In this document: piece after piece, positions 56,491-64,000 of the stretch | Layout of the letters: every line of letters starts with the position of its first letter | Position numbering within the stretch: the stretch's first letter is position 1 | DNA from: Marinibaculum pumilum | GTDB lineage: Bacteria; Pseudomonadota; Alphaproteobacteria; Ferrovibrionales; Ferrovibrionaceae | Length of the DNA stretch: 64,000 nt | Assembly (NCBI RefSeq): GCF_042646425.1 | Contig: NZ_JBHRTR010000024.1 | Coordinates: 13,699-77,698 of the forward strand | Direction: 5' to 3' | Notes under the pieces: model-generated | The model's input: only the letters and a program-made list of their open reading frames with translations | Databases searched by the model: none | Told to the model about the DNA's origin: nothing | Translations under genes and position numbers: made by a program

Positions 56491-56886
56491 TCAGTAGACC
56501 TGGAACAGCACCTCGCCGCCGACCCGCTCGGCCCGCGCTTCGTTGTCCGACATCACGCCCTTCGGCGTGGAAAGGACCGAGATGCCAAGGCCGTTGCGCA
56601 CGCGCGCCAGGTCGTCGATGCCGGAATAGACCCGGCGCCCGGGACGCGACACGCGCTTGATCGTCTCGATGACGGGCGCGCCGTTGTGGTACTTCAACTC
56701 GATGGAGATGTCGGCCTTGCTGCCGTCCTCCACCTTCTCGAAGGCGCGGATATAACCCTCCCGCTGCAGCGCCGCCAGGGCGCTCATGCGCAGGGTCGAG
56801 AAGGGCGCCGTCACCACGGCCTTCTTGGCGCGCTGACCGTTGCGGATGCGGGTCAGCAGGTCGCCGAGCGGATCACTGAGACTCAT
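56491..56886 (-). CDS. rpsH: 30S ribosomal protein S8
   Basis: This 131-aa S8 binds the central domain of 16S rRNA and often regulates the spc operon. It begins SDPLGDLLTRIRNGQRAKK and ends with the family GLGISVLSTPKGVMSD and GGEVLFQVY. The ATG at 56884-56886 gives the normal size, 10 nt after rpsN. Confidence 0.98.
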   Translation of the reverse strand: MSLSDPLGDLLTRIRNGQRAKKAVVTAPFSTLRMSALAALQREGYIRAFEKVEDGSKADISIELKYHNGAPVIETIKRVSRPGRRVYSGIDDLARVRNGLGISVLSTPKGVMSDNEARAERVGGEVLFQVY

Positions 56887-56896
56887 GACCTTCTCC

Positions 56897-57202
56897 TCAC
56901 CAGCTCGACTTGACCATGCCGGGGATCTTGCCTTCGGAGGCGAGGTCCCGCAGCGCGATACGCGAGAGCATGAACTTGCGGTAGACGGCCTTGCTGCGGC
57001 CGCTGACCTGGCAGCGGTTCTTGATCCGGGTCTTCGAGGCATTGCGCGGAATCTGCGCCAGCTTGAGATGCGCCTCGAAGCGCTCCTCCGGATCCAGGCT
57101 CTCGTCGCGGGTGATCGCCTTCAGCCGCGCCCGCCGGGCCGCGTACTGCTTGGCCATCTTCTGCCGCTTCTTGTTCCGCTCGATAATGCTCGTCTTGGCC
57201 AT
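56897..57202 (-). CDS. rpsN: 30S ribosomal protein S14 (zinc-free type)
   Basis: This 101-aa S14 is the long form without the CxxC zinc site. It has SIIERNKKRQKMAKQYAARR, the NRCQVSGRSKAVYRKF motif and the universal end GMVKSSW. It follows rplE by 44 nt. Confidence 0.98.
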   Translation of the reverse strand: MAKTSIIERNKKRQKMAKQYAARRARLKAITRDESLDPEERFEAHLKLAQIPRNASKTRIKNRCQVSGRSKAVYRKFMLSRIALRDLASEGKIPGMVKSSW

Positions 57203-57246
57203 CGTTTCTGTCTTTCTGCCCGTTTCGGCGTGCCGTGGCGCCGCGA

Positions 57247-57795
57247 TCAGTTCGCGAAGGGCATGCGGAAACCGGCCAGGAGGGCCTTCGCCTCCGCGTC
57301 GGTCTTCGCGGTGGTGCAGATGATCACGTCCATGCCCCGGATCTCGCCGACCTTGTCGTAGTTGATCTCGGGGAAGACGATCTGCTCCTTGATGCCCATG
57401 GCATAATTGCCCCGGCCGTCGAACGCCTTGCCGTTCACGCCGCGGAAGTCGCGGACCCGCGGCAGGGCGATGTTGATCAGCCGGTCCAGGAACTCGTACA
57501 TCCGGTCGCGGCGCAGGGTCACCTTGCAGCCAACCGGCTGGCCTTCGCGCAGCTTGAAGCCGGCGATCGACTTCTTCGCCTTGGTGATCACCGGCTTCTG
57601 GCCGGCGATCAGCGCCATTTCCTCGACCGCCGCCTGGATCTTCTTCGAATCCTGGGAAGCCTCGCCGACCCCCATGTTGATCACGATCTTGTCCAGGCGG
57701 GGCACTTCCATCCTGTTCGTGTAGCTGAACTTCTGCTGCAGCTCCTCGCGAAGCTGCGCATCGTAGAGCTGCTTGAGACGCGGCTTGTCCGACAT
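57247..57795 (-). CDS. rplE: 50S ribosomal protein L5
   Basis: This 182-aa L5 binds 5S rRNA and P-site tRNA. The motifs NRMEVPRLDKIVINMGVGEA, AGQKPVITKAKKSIAGFKLR and GNYAMGIKEQIVFPEI are diagnostic. It is 21 nt after rplX. Confidence 0.98.
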   Translation of the reverse strand: MSDKPRLKQLYDAQLREELQQKFSYTNRMEVPRLDKIVINMGVGEASQDSKKIQAAVEEMALIAGQKPVITKAKKSIAGFKLREGQPVGCKVTLRRDRMYEFLDRLINIALPRVRDFRGVNGKAFDGRGNYAMGIKEQIVFPEINYDKVGEIRGMDVIICTTAKTDAEAKALLAGFRMPFAN

Positions 57796-57816
57796 GGTCC
57801 TATCCTCTTGCCGCCC

Positions 57817-58140
57817 TTAGCGGTCAATCACTTCGCCGGAGCGCTTCGCGAACCGCACCTTGCGGCCATCCTCCAGGAACCTGAAGCCGACCCGGGTCGG
57901 CTTGCCGCCGTCGGGGTCGCTCAGCGCCAGGTTGGAGATGTGGATCGGCGCCTCCTTGTCGATGATGCCGCCCTGCTGCAGCCGGTCCGGCCGCTGGTGG
58001 CGCTTCACCATGTTGACGCCGGACACAAGCGCCCGGTTTTCCTTCGGCATGACCTTCAAAACCTCGCCGGTCTTGCCGCGGTCGCGACCGGCGGTCACCA
58101 CCACCCGGTCGCCCTTCTTTATCTTCAGCTTTACGGCCAT
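57817..58140 (-). CDS. rplX: 50S ribosomal protein L24
   Basis: This 107-aa assembly-initiator protein has the KOW motif KIKKGDRVVVTAGRDRGKTG near its start, then GVNMVKRHQRPD and a C-terminal zinc-free end. It is 15 nt after rplN. Confidence 0.98.
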   Translation of the reverse strand: MAVKLKIKKGDRVVVTAGRDRGKTGEVLKVMPKENRALVSGVNMVKRHQRPDRLQQGGIIDKEAPIHISNLALSDPDGGKPTRVGFRFLEDGRKVRFAKRSGEVIDR

Positions 58141-58155
58141 CTCAGTTCATCCCGC

Positions 58156-58524
58156 TCAGATCACTTCCGGCGCCAGCGAGACGATCTTCATGTGCGCCTT
58201 GGCGCGCAGCTCGCGCGTCACCGGGCCGAAGATACGCGTGCCGATCGGCTCGTTCTGCTTGTTGATCAGAACCGCCGCGTTCCGGTCGAAGCGGATCGCG
58301 GTGCCGTCCGGCCGCCGGATCTCCTTCGCCGTCCGGACGATCACCGCCCGATGCACGTCGCCCTTCTTCACCCGGCCGCGCGGAATCGCCTCTTTCACCG
58401 ACACCACGATGATGTCGCCGACGCCGGCGAACTTCCGCTTGGAGCCGCCCAGCACCTTGATGCACTGGACACGGCGTGCGCCGGAATTGTCCGCCACGTC
58501 CAGATTGGTTTCCGCCTGAATCAT
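58156..58524 (-). CDS. rplN: 50S ribosomal protein L14
   Basis: This 122-aa L14 takes part in intersubunit bridges. It has MIQAETNLDVADNSGARRVQ at the start, GDIIVVSVKEAIPRGRVKKG and the end FMKIVSLAPEVI-like HMKIVSLAPEVI. It is 32 nt after rpsQ. Confidence 0.98.
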   Translation of the reverse strand: MIQAETNLDVADNSGARRVQCIKVLGGSKRKFAGVGDIIVVSVKEAIPRGRVKKGDVHRAVIVRTAKEIRRPDGTAIRFDRNAAVLINKQNEPIGTRIFGPVTRELRAKAHMKIVSLAPEVI

Positions 58525-58556
58525 CGCGTCTCGTTCCTACTCCAGGAGCCCGTCCG

Positions 58557-58844
58557 TCACGCGCCCGCGCCCGGCGCGTCGCCGGACGCCTCGGCGGCCG
58601 CGCCCTCGGCGGCCTCCGGCGTGAGCACGACCCAACGCTTCAGCTTCGAGATCGGCCTGCTCTCCTGGATGCGCACCCAGTCGCCGGTCTTGCACTGATT
58701 GTCTTCGTCGTGGGCGTGATACTTCTTCGACCGGCGGATGAACTTCTTGTAGAGCGGGTGCATCAGCCGCCGCTCCACGCTCACCACCACGGTCTTGTCG
58801 CCTTTGTCGCTGACGACGGTGCCCTGCAAAATGCGCCGCGGCAT
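58557..58844 (-). CDS. rpsQ: 30S ribosomal protein S17
   Basis: This 95-aa S17 has the OB-fold motif PRRILQGTVVSDKGDKTVVV, RRLMHPLYKKFIRRSKKYHA and RIQESRPISKLKRWVV. A tail of about 20 Ala/Glu/Gly residues is added. I used ATG 58842-58844, as the upstream in-frame sequence is not conserved. Confidence 0.97.
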   Translation of the reverse strand: MPRRILQGTVVSDKGDKTVVVSVERRLMHPLYKKFIRRSKKYHAHDEDNQCKTGDWVRIQESRPISKLKRWVVLTPEAAEGAAAEASGDAPGAGA

Positions 58845-58866
58845 TGCCTCTCTCCTTGGCTCGCGA

Positions 58867-59061
58867 TCAGGCCTGCGCGGTGCGCGCGTGCAGCACGGTC
58901 TTGACCCGTGCAATGTCGCGCCGCACCTCGCGTACCCGCGCGGTGTTTTCCAGCTGCCCGGTCGCCTTCTGGAAGCGCAGGTTGAACTGCTCCTTCCGCA
59001 GCGCCTCGAGCGACGTCTTCAGCTCGTCGACGGTCTTTCCCGTCAGGTCCACGGCCTTCAT
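58867..59061 (-). CDS. rpmC: 50S ribosomal protein L29
   Basis: This 64-aa helical hairpin protein at the tunnel exit has DELKTSLEALRKEQFNLRFQ and the ENTARVREVRRDIARVKTVL signature. It overlaps neither neighbour: 3 nt from rplP and 22 nt to rpsQ. Confidence 0.97.
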   Translation of the reverse strand: MKAVDLTGKTVDELKTSLEALRKEQFNLRFQKATGQLENTARVREVRRDIARVKTVLHARTAQA

Positions 59062-59064
59062 GAC

Positions 59065-59478
59065 CTACTCCCCGATGCGGGCCACGACCCGCGTCTTGAT
59101 CGGCAGCTTCGCCGCGCCCAGCTCGAAGGCCTCGCGGGCGATCGCCTCGGGCACGCCGTCGATCTCGAACATGATCCGGCCCGGCTTCACCCGGCAGGCC
59201 CAGTATTCGGGCGAGCCCTTGCCCTTGCCCATCCGCACCTCGGCCGGCTTCGAGGAGACCGGCACATCCGGGAAGATGCGGATCCACACCTTGCCCGCAC
59301 GCTTCATGTGGCGGGTGATGGCACGACGGGTCGCCTCGATCTGGCGCGCCGTCACGCGGCCCGGCTCCATCGCCTTCAGGCCATGGCTGCCGAAATTCAG
59401 ATCGGTGCCGCCCTTGGCCTTGCCGTGGATGCGGCCCTTATGGGCCTTCCGGTACTTCGTCCTGCGCGGTTGCAACAT
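59065..59478 (-). CDS. rplP: 50S ribosomal protein L16
   Basis: This 137-aa L16 near the A-site tRNA elbow starts MLQPRRTKYRKAHKGRIHG and contains GRVTARQIEATRRAITRHMK and RMGKGKGSPEYWACRVKPGR. The length is standard. Confidence 0.98.
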   Translation of the reverse strand: MLQPRRTKYRKAHKGRIHGKAKGGTDLNFGSHGLKAMEPGRVTARQIEATRRAITRHMKRAGKVWIRIFPDVPVSSKPAEVRMGKGKGSPEYWACRVKPGRIMFEIDGVPEAIAREAFELGAAKLPIKTRVVARIGE

Positions 59479-59539
59479 CGCCCGCTACTCCAGTCTCTCT
59501 CTTACGCGTCCCAATGCCGGCCGTCAGCGCCCGCCCAAA

Positions 59540-60226
59540 TCACCGGCCACCCTGGGAGGCCTGCTCGTTCAGCCGCTTGTCCTGCGCCATCGGGTCGTGC
59601 GCCATGATCTCGCCCTTGAACACCCAGACCTTCACGCCGCAGGTGCCATAGGCGGTCTTCGCCGTCGCCTCGCCATAGTCGATGTCGGCGCGCAGGGTGT
59701 GCAGCGGCACCCGCCCCTCGCGGTACCATTCCGTCCGCGCGATCTCCGCGCCGCCCAGCCGGCCGCCGCAGTTGATCCGGATGCCCTGGGCACCCAGGCG
59801 CATCGCCGACTGCACCGCGCGCTTCATGGCGCGGCGGAAGGCGACCCGGCGCTCCAGCTGCTGGGCGATGTTTTCGGCCACCAGCTTGGCATCGATCTCC
59901 GGCTTGCGGATCTCGACGATGTTCAGGCTGACCTCGGACCCGGTCATCTTGGCCAGTTCGCCGCGCAGCTTCTCGATGTCGGCGCCCTTCTTGCCGATCA
60001 CCACGCCGGGACGGGCGGAATGGATCGTGATCCGCGCCTTCTTCGCCGGCCGCTCGATGACGATGCGGCTGACGCCGGCCTGCGCCAGCTTCTTTTCCAG
60101 GAAGCGGCGGATCGCCAGGTCCTCGTGCAGCTGGCCGGCGAAATCCTTCTTGTTCGCGTACCAGCGGCTGTCCCAGGTGCGGTTGATGCCGAGGCGAAGG
60201 CCGATCGGCGAGACTTTCTGACCCAT
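59540..60226 (-). CDS. rpsC: 30S ribosomal protein S3
   Basis: This 228-aa S3 has a KH domain (GVVIGKKGADIEKLRGEL) at the mRNA entry site. The start MGQKVSPIGLRLGINRTWDS and the end HRLR-free ATAKTAYGTCGVKVWVFKGE are typical. Its ATG overlaps the rplV stop by one base (TAATG). Confidence 0.98.
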   Translation of the reverse strand: MGQKVSPIGLRLGINRTWDSRWYANKKDFAGQLHEDLAIRRFLEKKLAQAGVSRIVIERPAKKARITIHSARPGVVIGKKGADIEKLRGELAKMTGSEVSLNIVEIRKPEIDAKLVAENIAQQLERRVAFRRAMKRAVQSAMRLGAQGIRINCGGRLGGAEIARTEWYREGRVPLHTLRADIDYGEATAKTAYGTCGVKVWVFKGEIMAHDPMAQDKRLNEQASQGGR

Positions 60227-60615
60227 TATGCGTCCTCCTCGGCCTCTTCGACCTCGCGCACGACGACCCGCAGGTTGCTGAACGGCTTCTGGATCGGCGC
60301 AGCGCGACCGCGCGCCCGCGCCCGGAAGCGCTTCATCACCAGGGCCTTGCCGACGCTTGCCTCGCTCACCACCAGGCGGTCGACGTCGAGCGACTGGTTG
60401 TTCTCCGCATTGGCGATCGCCGCCTGCAGAACCTTGCGGACATCCACCGCCGCCGACCGCTTGGAGAAGGCGAGCTGCGTCAGCGCCCGCTCCGCCGGCA
60501 TGCCGCGGATCAGCTCCGCCACCAGGTTCAGCTTGCGCGGGCTGCAGCGGATCATCCGCCCGACCGCGATCGCCTCGTTCTCGGGCAGCGCCCGTTCACG
60601 TGCCTGCTTGCCCAT
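60226..60615 (-). CDS. rplV: 50S ribosomal protein L22
   Basis: This 129-aa L22 lines the peptide tunnel. It has MIRCSPRKLNLVAELIRGMP, IANAENNQSLDVDRLVVSEA and a basic loop RFRARARGRAAPIQKPFSN for the tunnel hairpin. It starts 1 nt after the rpsS stop. Confidence 0.98.
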   Translation of the reverse strand: MGKQARERALPENEAIAVGRMIRCSPRKLNLVAELIRGMPAERALTQLAFSKRSAAVDVRKVLQAAIANAENNQSLDVDRLVVSEASVGKALVMKRFRARARGRAAPIQKPFSNLRVVVREVEEAEEDA

Positions 60616-60616
60616 C

Positions 60617-60895
60617 TCAGCCTCTCCGCGACTTCTTGTCGGCGGCGTGACCCTGATAGGTCCGCGTCGGCGAGAATTCGCCCAGCTTGTGGCCCACCAT
60701 GTCCTCGGTGACCAGAACCGGCACGAACTTCTTGCCGTTGTAGACGCCGAACGTCAGACCGACGAACTGCGGCATGATCGTGGACCTGCGCGACCAGGTC
60801 TTGATCACGTCCTTGCGGCCGGAATCCTGGGCCGTCTCCGCCTTCTTCAGAAGGTAGGAGTCCACAAACGGCCCTTTCCAAACTGAACGTGCCAT
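60617..60895 (-). CDS. rpsS: 30S ribosomal protein S19
   Basis: This 92-aa S19 of the 30S head has ARSVWKGPFVDSYLLKKAE, KTWSRRSTIMPQFVGLTFG and the C-terminal GEFSPTRTYQGHAADKKSRR. It is 33 nt after rplB. Confidence 0.98.
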   Translation of the reverse strand: MARSVWKGPFVDSYLLKKAETAQDSGRKDVIKTWSRRSTIMPQFVGLTFGVYNGKKFVPVLVTEDMVGHKLGEFSPTRTYQGHAADKKSRRG

Positions 60896-60928
60896 CAGGG
60901 CACTCCTTAACTGTTCCTGCCTGCCGCC

Positions 60929-61765
60929 TTACTTGCCCTTGCCCGAGGGCCGGCGGCGGATGATGTACTTCTGGGTCGCCTTGTTCTGCCGCGTCCGCTT
61001 GCCCTTGGTGGGCTTGCCCCACGGGGTGACCGGGTGACGGCCGCCGGAGGTGCGGCCTTCGCCGCCGCCATGCGGATGGTCCACCGGGTTCATCACCACG
61101 CCGCGGACATGCGGCCGCTTGCCCATCCAGCGGGAGCGACCGGCCTTCGCCAGCTTCTTGTTCTGGTTGTCCGGGTTGGACACCGCGCCGACCGTCGCCA
61201 TGCATTCCGAGCGGACGATGCGCTGCTCGCCCGACGACAGGCGCAGCTGCGCATAGCCGCGGTCCTTGCCGATCAGCTGCACATAATTGCCCGCGGAGCG
61301 GCCCATCTGGCCGCCCTTGCCCGGCTTCATCTCCACATTGTGGACGACGGTGCCGACCGGGATGTTCTTCAGCGGCATGGCGTTGCCGGGCTTGATGTCG
61401 ACCTTCTCGCCCGAGATCACCGTGTCGCCCGGCTGCAGCCGCTGCGGCGCCAGGATATAGGCCTGCTCGCCATCCTCGTAGACGATCAGCGCGATGAACG
61501 CGGTACGGTTGGGGTCATATTCCAGCCGCTCCACCTTCGCCGGCACGTCGAACTTGCGACGCTTGAAGTCCACCAGGCGATAGCGCTGCTTGTGCCCGCC
61601 GCCGCGGAACCGCACCGTGGTGCGGCCCAGATTGTTGCGCCCGCCCTTGGAGGTCTTGCCTTCGGTCAGCGCCTTGACCGGGTTGCCCTTCCAGAGCCCG
61701 GCACGGGACACCGTGACGAGGCCGCGGCGGCCCGGGGTGACCGGATTGTGCTGTTTGAGAGCCAT
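60929..61765 (-). CDS. rplB: 50S ribosomal protein L2
   Basis: This 278-aa L2 near the peptidyl transferase centre has GRNNLGRTTVRFRGGGHKQR, YILAPQRLQPGDTVISGEK and the universal VMNPVDHPHGGGEGRTSGG with its critical His. It is 4 nt after rplW. Confidence 0.98.
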   Translation of the reverse strand: MALKQHNPVTPGRRGLVTVSRAGLWKGNPVKALTEGKTSKGGRNNLGRTTVRFRGGGHKQRYRLVDFKRRKFDVPAKVERLEYDPNRTAFIALIVYEDGEQAYILAPQRLQPGDTVISGEKVDIKPGNAMPLKNIPVGTVVHNVEMKPGKGGQMGRSAGNYVQLIGKDRGYAQLRLSSGEQRIVRSECMATVGAVSNPDNQNKKLAKAGRSRWMGKRPHVRGVVMNPVDHPHGGGEGRTSGGRHPVTPWGKPTKGKRTRQNKATQKYIIRRRPSGKGK

Positions 61766-61769
61766 CGCC

Positions 61770-62063
61770 TCAGATTCCCGTCGTCACGTCGATCGAATCG
61801 CCTTCGGCCAGGGTCACGATCGCCTTCTTGAAGTCCGACCGGCGGCCCGGGATGCCCCGGAAGCGCTTGGTCTTGCCCTTCACGCGGATCGTGTTGACCG
61901 CGGTCACCTTGACCTTGAACAGGTTCTCCACCGCGGTCTTGATCTGCGGCTTCGAAGCGTCCAGCGGCACGCGGAACGCCACCTGGTTGTATTCGCTGAT
62001 CCGGGTGGCCTTCTCGGTGATCACCGGGCCCAGGATCGTGCTGTAGTCGCGCTCAGTGGTCAT
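61770..62063 (-). CDS. rplW: 50S ribosomal protein L23
   Basis: This 97-aa protein docks trigger factor and SRP at the exit tunnel. It has TILGPVITEKATRISEYNQV, VENLFKVKVTAVNTIRVKGK and RFRGIPGRRSDFKKAIV. Its ATG overlaps the rplD stop (ATGA). Confidence 0.97.
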   Translation of the reverse strand: MTTERDYSTILGPVITEKATRISEYNQVAFRVPLDASKPQIKTAVENLFKVKVTAVNTIRVKGKTKRFRGIPGRRSDFKKAIVTLAEGDSIDVTTGI

Positions 62064-62695
62064 CGGTTGATCTCCGCCGTCAGCCGCGCCTGCAGCGCGT
62101 CGACCGCCGCCTTGGTCAGCACCAGCTGCCGCCGCCGCAGGATGTCGTAGACATTGGCACCCTGGCTCGGCAGCACGTCGATGCCGGGGATGTTCCGCGC
62201 GGCCCGCGCGAAATTCCCGTCGACCTCGGCGCCGTCGATGATCAGCGCATTGCTCCAGCCCAGCGTCTTCAGCTTGCGCGCCAGCTCGCCGGTCTTGGCC
62301 TCCGCCATCGCAGCACTGTCGAGCACCACCAGCTCGCCGGCCTGGGCCTTTGCCGACAGCGCGCATTTCAGCGCCAGCCGCCGCACCTTCTTGGGCAGGT
62401 CGTGGGCATGGCTGCGCACCACCGGCCCGTGGGCCTTGCCGCCGCCGCGGAACTGCGGCGCGCGATCGTCACCGTGCCGCGCGCGGCCGGTGCCCTTCTG
62501 CTTGAACATCTTGCGGGTCGAGCCCGACACCTCGCCATAGGTCTTCGCCTTGTGGGTGCCGGCCTGGCGCTTCGCAAGCTGCCAGCGAACCATGCGCTGC
62601 AGGATGTCGCTGCGCGGCGCGACCCCGTAGATCGCGTCGTCGAGCTCGATCGTGCCCTGCTGCTGGTTGTCCAGCGAGGTTACCGTCGCCTCCAT
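62060..62695 (-). CDS. rplD: 50S ribosomal protein L4
   Basis: This 211-aa L4 has the tunnel-loop segment SGSTRKMFKQKGTGRARHG and RGGGKAHGPVVRSHAHDLPK, with the C-terminal VYDILRRRQLVLTKAAV. The ATG at 62693-62695 is 4 nt after the rplC stop. In gammaproteobacteria L4 regulates this operon; no such leader is visible here. Confidence 0.97.
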   Translation of the reverse strand: MEATVTSLDNQQQGTIELDDAIYGVAPRSDILQRMVRWQLAKRQAGTHKAKTYGEVSGSTRKMFKQKGTGRARHGDDRAPQFRGGGKAHGPVVRSHAHDLPKKVRRLALKCALSAKAQAGELVVLDSAAMAEAKTGELARKLKTLGWSNALIIDGAEVDGNFARAARNIPGIDVLPSQGANVYDILRRRQLVLTKAAVDALQARLTAEINR

Positions 62696-62699
62696 GGCG

Positions 62700-63464
62700 T
62701 CAGTCCTTATTCTCTGTCTGCTCGGCCGCGGGCTCGGCCTCTGCCGTCTCCGCTGCCGCGACCGCTGCCGGCGCCGCATCCGCCATGTCCGGCTTGCGGA
62801 ACGCCGCCGGATAGGGGACGCCGTCAGGCAGCGTGTGCTTCACCGCGTCGCGGATCAGCACCCAGCCGCCATCGGCGCCCGGCACGCTGCCGCGCACCAG
62901 GATCAGGCCGCGGTCGCTGTCGGTGCGGACCACTTCCAGGTTCTGCTGGGTGCGCCGCTTGGCGCCCATATGGCCGGCCATCTTCTTGCCCTTGAAGACG
63001 CGGCCGGGATCCTGGTTCTGACCGGTCGAGCCATGGCTGCGATGGCTGATCGACACGCCGTGGCTGGCCCGCAGGCCGCCGAAGCCGTGGCGCTTCATCG
63101 CGCCGGCAAAGCCCTTGCCGATCGAGGTGCCGGTGACGTCGACATGCTGGCCGGCGACGAAATGGTCGACCGTGATCTCGACGCCGACCTCGAGCAGGGC
63201 GTCCTCCGCCACGCGGAACTCCACCAGCTTCTGCTTCGGCTCCACCTGCGCTGTCGCATAATGGCCGCGCAGCGCCTTGGTCACCCGGCTGGCCTTGGCC
63301 GCACCGGCACCCAGCTGGACCGCGAAATAGCCGTCGCGCTCCTTGGTCCGTGTCGCCACGACCTGGCACTGGTCAACCTTGAGAACGGTGACGGGGATGT
63401 GTGTGCCATCCTCCCCGAACAACCGCGTCATGCCCATCTTCCGGGCGACGATGCCTGTACGCAT
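62700..63464 (-). CDS. rplC: 50S ribosomal protein L3
   Basis: This 254-aa L3 has the family start MRTGIVARKMGMTRLFGEDG, the VDVTGTSIGKGFAGAMKRHG loop and HGVSISHRSHGSTGQNQDPG. A C-terminal tail of about 30 Ala/Glu-rich residues (AAETAEAEPAAEQTENKD) is added. I used ATG 63462-63464, eight bases after AGGGG, rather than a GTG three codons before. Confidence 0.97.
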   Translation of the reverse strand: MRTGIVARKMGMTRLFGEDGTHIPVTVLKVDQCQVVATRTKERDGYFAVQLGAGAAKASRVTKALRGHYATAQVEPKQKLVEFRVAEDALLEVGVEITVDHFVAGQHVDVTGTSIGKGFAGAMKRHGFGGLRASHGVSISHRSHGSTGQNQDPGRVFKGKKMAGHMGAKRRTQQNLEVVRTDSDRGLILVRGSVPGADGGWVLIRDAVKHTLPDGVPYPAAFRKPDMADAAPAAVAAAETAEAEPAAEQTENKD

Positions 63465-63476
63465 CGGGTCCACCCC

Positions 63477-63785
63477 TCAGAGCTTGATTTCGACGTCCAC
63501 GCCGGCGGCCAGATCGAGCTTCATCAGCGCGTCGACCGTCTGCGGGGTCGGATCAACAATGTCCAACAGACGCTTGTGCGTCCGAATCTCGAATTGCTCG
63601 CGCGACTTCTTGTCGATGTGCGGCGAGCGCAGCACGGTGTACCGCTCGATCTTGGTCGGCAGCGGGATCGGGCCCCGCACCTGTGCGCCGGTCCGCTTGG
63701 CGGTGTTCACGATCTCGCTGGTCGACTGGTCGAGCACGCGATGATCGAACGCCTTGAGCCGGATGCGGATATTCTGGCTGTCCAT
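63477..63785 (-). CDS. rpsJ: 30S ribosomal protein S10
   Basis: This 102-aa S10 is also NusE in antitermination. It has MDSQNIRIRLKAFDHRVLDQ, TGAQVRGPIPLPTKIERYTV and RSPHIDKKSREQFEIRTHKR. It leads the S10 block, 134 nt after tuf. Confidence 0.98.
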   Translation of the reverse strand: MDSQNIRIRLKAFDHRVLDQSTSEIVNTAKRTGAQVRGPIPLPTKIERYTVLRSPHIDKKSREQFEIRTHKRLLDIVDPTPQTVDALMKLDLAAGVDVEIKL

Positions 63786-63919
63786 CTCTCGTCACTTCCC
63801 GCCAAATTGGCGCTCTCGGCCGGGTTTCGCGCCGGCGCTGTCCGGGTCGCACGGGGCGGCGATCCGCCGCCCCGGCCCCGTTGTCTGTGCCGGGCGATCG
63901 GCCCGCTGCGGTCCGCCGC

Positions 63920-64000
63920 CTACTCGGTAATGGAGGAGACGACGCCGGCGCCGACGGTACGGCCGCCCTCGCGGATCGCGAAGCGCAGGCCCTCGTCCAT
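63920..64000 (-). CDS. tuf: Elongation factor Tu, C-terminal end (partial)
   Basis: The last 26 residues and stop are present, with MDEGLRFAIREGGRTVGAGV followed by VSSITE, the universal end of EF-Tu domain III. The rest of the gene lies beyond the window's right edge. It is upstream of rpsJ, as in str/S10 arrangements. Confidence 0.96.
   Translation of the reverse strand: MDEGLRFAIREGGRTVGAGVVSSITE

Overview
The window is high-GC, gene-dense chromosomal DNA from an alphaproteobacterium, most plausibly a member of the Rhodospirillales or a close relative. The evidence is a MipZ-type division ATPase, an ATP12 F1-assembly chaperone, a DUF1489 protein, PccA/PccB, a typical S10-spc-alpha ribosomal cluster followed by rplQ-degP-rarA-crcB-rlu, and frequent GTG and TTG starts. 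I see no insertion sequence, prophage, integrase or CRISPR array. It reads as core chromosome with a few accessory islets.

Layout. Positions 1-7 kb hold mipZ, an LhgO-like FAD oxidoreductase, a Tat-exported flavin amine oxidase, a fatty-acid desaturase, an MHS-type transporter and an HpxZ-like protein. At 7-14.5 kb a leftward leucine-catabolism operon (mccB, liuC, mccA, hmgL) is followed by an SLC13-type transporter. At 14.8-20 kb are two tandem secreted PRC-barrel-like paralogs, an SDR enzyme, a DsbA-fold isomerase and a K+/H+ antiporter. At 20-27.4 kb are a divergent MocR/PaiB regulator pair with a conspicuous operator, a thiolase-RidA-acyl-CoA dehydrogenase operon and an AidB homolog coupled to a small secreted protein. 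At 27.5-34 kb are a periplasmic sensor coupled to a chemoreceptor, then isovaleryl-CoA dehydrogenase (the missing first leucine step) paired with malic enzyme. At 34-43.7 kb are a 54-aa unknown protein, tRNA-Leu(GAG), an orphan FliN-like SpoA protein, lipB coupled to a NodU/CmcH-type carbamoyltransferase, acylphosphatase, pccA, pccB, ATP12, a HAD phosphatase and an 86-aa unknown. From 43.7 kb to the right end, all genes run leftward: rluC-like, crcB, rarA, degP, then the ribosomal superoperon from rplQ up to the C-terminus of tuf.

How it fits together. Three acyl-CoA modules (leucine to acetoacetate, thiolase/ACD, and propionyl-CoA to methylmalonyl-CoA) plus malic enzyme point to heterotrophic growth on branched-chain and odd-chain carbon. 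The ribosomal cluster splits in two: secY-adk ends at a hairpin, and a near-consensus promoter (TTGACT-N16-TATAAT) starts a separate rpsM-rpsK-rpoA-rplQ unit with a leader of about 380 nt that contains a 15-bp tandem repeat. A run of 135 N interrupts rplO. No complete novel system is evident. The best leads are the lipB-coupled carbamoyltransferase, the split PDC/chemoreceptor pair, the MocR/PaiB operator, the tandem secreted paralogs and the rpsM leader.
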